Source: Bursaphelenchus xylophilus (lineage: Eukaryota > Nematoda > Chromadorea > Rhabditida > Aphelenchoididae). From it: a DNA stretch of 64,000 nucleotides. Within the stretch, counting starts at the first letter, position 1. The number at the start of each line of letters is the position of its first letter. The notes beneath the pieces are model-generated. The model was not told where the DNA came from, ran no database searches, and saw only the letters and a list, made by a program, of their open reading frames with translations. Positions 61,790-64,000 of the stretch are shown here, piece after piece. The position numbers and the translations under genes are program-made. The stretch spans positions 11,656,001 through 11,720,000 of the forward strand of contig CAJFCV020000006.1 in the NCBI GenBank assembly GCA_904066235.2. The letters are read 5' to 3'.

Positions 61790-62690
61790 TCTCGATATTA
61801 CCCATGACACTTGATGTCTCATAGATAACAAAAAGCTTAGCTAACTAAAAATTGATAGGTATTACGAATACTGTTGATGCTCTAGATCATATTGAATGCC
61901 TTTGGCTGTATCTCTAGAAATTTTCATGACGAAACATACAGATTTGAACCAGTTATGACCTCTGATATTATCCATGGCGCTTGATGTCTCATGGATAACA
62001 AAACTACTCAAAACTTCAAATTCGCGTTTCTCCTTGATGCTCAGACTTTACGAAAACAAATCACCGACCATTGGCTACACTGTGGACGAGTTTCATGGCC
62101 ATAGGCCGGGTTTTCACCTAGTTATGACCTCTGACATTATCCATGGCGCTTGATGTCTCATGGGTAGCAAAACTACTCAAAGCTTCAAATTCACGTTTTT
62201 CCTTGATGCTCAGACTTGACTGTAAGAAATTACATACTATTAGCTACACCGTTGACAAATGTCAAGGCCACAGGTCGAGTTGTCAACTACTTATGACCTC
62301 CTATATTATCCATGGTACTTGATGTCTCATGGATAACAAAACTACTCAAACTTCATATTCACGTTTTTCCTTGATGTTCAAACTTTGCTGTAAGAAATTA
62401 AATACTATTAGCTACACTGTTGACAAATGTCATGCCCAAAGGTCGAGTTTTCATCTAGTTATGACCTCTGATATTATTCAAGGTACTTGATATCTCGCGG
62501 ATAACAAAACTACTCAAGACTCCAGATTCACTTGTTTTCTTGATGCTCAGACTTTTCTGTAAGAAATTACATACTATTAGCTACACCGTTGACAAATTTC
62601 ATGGCCACAGGTCGAGTTTTCAACTACTTATGACCTCCGATATTATCCATGCCACCTCATGGCTGACAAAACTCCATTTCCTCTGAAAAC
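61790..62690. repeat. Tandem repeats, unit about 168-170 bp, reverse arm
   Basis: GATATTATCCATGGCGCTTG-like phrases at about 61,964, 62,134, 62,302, 62,470 and 62,639. Units share ATGTCTCATGGATAACAAAA, CTTGATGCTCAGACTT and GTTATGACCTC. Internal units are 80-90% alike by eye. Confidence 0.88.
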
Positions 62691-62739
62691 TGTCCTTATA
62701 CGGCTATGATCTTTTATGTTATACATTCCGGAGATCACG

Positions 62740-63080
62740 CAGTTCAACAAGGACATTTGCTTTTATCCCTTTTCCTCCGCAAACCCCACATTAACCTTAT
62801 ATTTTCGTTCAGCCACCTGCGCACTTTTCCAAGGGGCTTTTTCTTGGCGAAAAAATCGTCGTCCCCGCCGCGGAAGGGGGGCGAAAAAACCCTTCGGGAA
62901 GGGGGGATCAGACGGACCCGAAGAACGGATGGAGAATATTTTGGTGCGTACTCTTTTGCGCCCTTCACCTTGTCCCGTCTCTTATTTTCATCATGATTGA
63001 CTTTCCCTCCTCGTTTTTTCGTCGCATTTTCGCGAATATTCACGCTCCAAATGCGACGGCGAAAATCCCTCGACACACTT
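62740..63080. promoter_or_regulatory. GC-rich patch
   Basis: Contains CGTCCCCGCCGCGGAAGGGG and GACGGACCCGAAGAACGG. Open on both strands but with no splice-bounded exon. Promoter-like, possibly for a gene beyond the right edge. Confidence 0.25.
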
Positions 63081-63109
63081 CGAACAGAGTGTAGCATTTT
63101 CGGCGCTGA

Positions 63110-63760
63110 TCCGATGTTTCTGCCTGAGGGCGGGATTTCGAAATTTTAATTTTTGAAATGAAATTTTGGGTTTCAAAAAAGTTGTGGGATTTTGATGAAA
63201 CTTGGCACAAATTTAAATTAATATTTTTTAAGAGATATCTGAAATTTTCAGCTCGCGTTATGCAGAAATCACCGAGATTTTTAGCTTGGAAAATTCTGAA
63301 AATTAAAAATTTTTGGCGAGTTTCGCAACGAAAAATTGGCATTCTGTTCGAAATGAAGAGTATAAAATTTGAACAATAAATCAATTTTTTCCCTGCCAAA
63401 TCTGCAAAGATATAGGCAAAAAAAGTTTTTTTTTCTTTGCGGACGGAGAGACTATGCCAAATGAGGAGAGACAGTGAGAGAAAACGAAAAAAATCGTTTT
63501 TCCCCGATAACTTTGTGGATTTTATGTGGAAAAAATTGATTTTTTGTAGAAATTTTAAACTCCCCTTTTCGAACAGAGTGCCAATTTTTTATTCCGAAAA
63601 TCGCAAAAAAATTTTTTAATTTTTTTAATTTTTAATCTAAAAATCTCGAAAATTTGGGCAAATTATAAGCTAGAAGTCTCGGAGCTCTCTCTCTCAGAAA
63701 ACCCTATTCTAAATTTTCACCAAGTTTTATCAAAATCCGAGAGTCAAATTTTGAGCATTG
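63110..63760. mobile_element. Foldback related to 58,716-59,622
   Basis: Arms include TTTGGCGAGTTTCGCAACGA, TGGCATTCTGTTCGAAATGA and the complementary TTTCGAACAGAGTGCCAATT; the apex is near 63,440-63,470 with GGAGAGACTATGCCAAATGA. More diverged than the other copy. Confidence 0.75.
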
Positions 63761-64000
63761 GGCGGCAAAATGAATGGAGTGGTCTAATAAAATTGATGGT
63801 CCTGAATTTTTTATTTGCATGGGAGCTATTGGCCTCGAGTTTCCTTCCGTTTTTGGGGGTTTGTTTATTTGACATTTGCCTCGAGGACAAGCGAATTTTC
63901 GGGTTTGACGACAAAAAAGAAATATTTTTTTTTGATTTTTTGGTTGAAAAATTAAAAAAAAAAAAAATTTTTTTTGAAAAATATTTAACGAAAAATATTC

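Noticed and set aside
1..64000. tRNA, rRNA or snRNA genes
   Set aside because: I searched by eye for A/B-box pairs (GGTTCGANTCC) and conserved rRNA or snRNA phrases on both strands and found none that fold convincingly.

Overview
The window looks like nuclear DNA of a rhabditid nematode, probably Caenorhabditis or a close relative. The genes have small exons. Acceptors are mostly TTTCAG or TTTTAG, and introns are AT-rich. Acceptors a few bases upstream of start codons look like spliced-leader sites. Two genes 158 bp apart look like an SL2-type operon. The palindromic TA-flanked elements and G/C homopolymer tracts fit the same picture. The species assignment is inference; no rRNA, tRNA or mitochondrial sequence is present to anchor it.

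Layout. 1-136: start of an unidentified minus-strand gene that runs off the left edge. 137-9,466: no recognisable gene; three dense arrays of an 11-bp palindrome (TGCACNGTGCA), GC-rich promoter-like patches and small tandem repeats. 9,528-29,169: one large plus-strand gene of 11 coding exons (about 836 aa), a PAS-domain, Gln/Met-rich protein resembling p160/NCOA coactivators. Its introns hold a 1.45-kb TIR transposon with its own spliced minus-strand gene (10,965-12,417), a nested minus-strand G-protein gamma gene (15,215-15,529), more palindrome arrays, hairpin MITEs and GC islands. 30,250-33,766: intergenic, with GC-rich and GAGA-rich patches, one strong hairpin and one foldback. 33,767-36,807: an STPR-repeat protein. 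37,015-37,572 (minus): protein phosphatase 1 inhibitor-3 (PPP1R11), convergent with it. 38,949-39,455: elongin C, followed within 160 bp by a coiled-coil protein gene (39,614-41,284). 42,302-44,138: a putative 40-aa microprotein in three exons. 50,946-57,832: a choline transporter-like (SLC44/CTL) protein in 11 coding exons. 57,833-64,000: foldback elements, a tandem array in inverted arrangement and no recognisable gene.

The genes are ordinary cellular housekeeping and regulatory genes (transcription coactivation, heterotrimeric G protein, PP1 control, ubiquitin-ligase adaptor, membrane transport) with no shared pathway. The unusual content is in the non-coding DNA. Hundreds of TGCACNGTGCA palindromes are confined to the left half. 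A different intronic motif family (TATATTGTAGTAG / ATATTATCCATG) dominates the right half. At four loci a hairpin MITE lies at the centre of an inverted duplication of its own unique flanks. Exon coordinates were derived by hand from splice signals and reading-frame continuity.
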